Below are positions 63,904 to 64,000 of a DNA stretch of 64,000 nt, piece after piece. The DNA is from Cordilura impudica (taxonomy: Eukaryota; Arthropoda; Insecta; Diptera; Scathophagidae): positions 130,926,729-130,990,728 of the forward strand of contig OY821518.1 in NCBI GenBank assembly GCA_963682025.1, given 5' to 3'. The translations under genes and the position numbers were made by a program. The first letter of the stretch is position 1; each line of letters opens with the position of its first letter. The notes beneath the pieces were generated by a model that saw nothing but the letters and a program-made list of their open reading frames with translations, was not told where the DNA came from and ran no database searches.

Positions 63904-64000
63904 TTAGTTTATATTAGCAATATCTAAACAAAACAAAAAAAAAAAAAATTATATTCTATAAAGACAACTAAAAATTGAATACAAAAATGCATCATTTTGT

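Overview
This window looks like nuclear DNA of a higher fly, probably a calyptrate such as a blow fly or house-fly relative. The evidence is the strongly AT-rich composition, short spliced exons with GT-AG junctions, and mariner, Tc1, hAT and jockey/LOA-type LINE relics. A family of short elements with a (GTCC)n core, resembling dipteran Helentron/mini-me elements, points the same way. I cannot name the species. There are no bacterial features, rRNA, tRNA or CRISPR.

One host gene organises the window. It lies on the minus strand and runs from an ATG at 50145 off the left end. It encodes an L-type amino acid transporter light chain of the SLC7/LAT family. Six coding exons join in frame: 50145-49889, 36925-36730, 36466-36364, 29207-28940, 2142-1818 and 1760-1636. 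They give about 424 residues; the C-terminus is outside the window. Introns 1-5 measure about 13.0 kb, 263 bp, 7.2 kb, 26.8 kb and 57 bp. The long ones are filled with transposable elements and simple repeats.

Layout: 0-5 kb holds the 3' end of a LINE, exons 6 and 5 and two degraded LINEs. 6.7-8.6 kb is a small LTR-type relic with a MITE inside. 9.7-13.3 kb is a mariner relic followed by an internally deleted LINE. 13.29-21.70 kb is the best-preserved mobile element, a complete gypsy-type errantivirus. It has 528-bp LTRs that look identical, a TATA target duplication, tandem leader repeats, and open gag, pol and env. Gag-pol appears linked by a -1 slippery site. Env appears to take its start codon from a 26-nt leader micro-exon. 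21.8-28.2 kb holds three copies of the (GTCC)n element, a LINE relic and a mariner relic.

30.67-34.83 kb (intron 3) is a 4.2-kb array of a 21-bp unit with higher-order structure of about 666 bp. 35.0-41.0 kb holds a mariner relic, exons 3 and 2, a 207-bp tandem duplication and a LINE fragment. 41.8-43.7 kb (intron 1) is about 1.9 kb of the heptanucleotide TTTTTAA. 44.1-49.7 kb holds Tc1 pieces and a probable hAT relic carrying two further inserted elements and a long inverted repeat. Exon 1 is at 49.9-50.1 kb.

Upstream of the start codon (50.2-64 kb) are Helitron-like ends, a hAT element with a clear 8-bp target duplication and a LINE inside it, a DD41D mariner-like element with TA target duplication, rearranged Tc1 pieces, a second copy of a short hAT-like element, a Tc1 relic and another (GTCC)n element. 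Apart from the transporter, every recognisable coding segment belongs to a mobile element.
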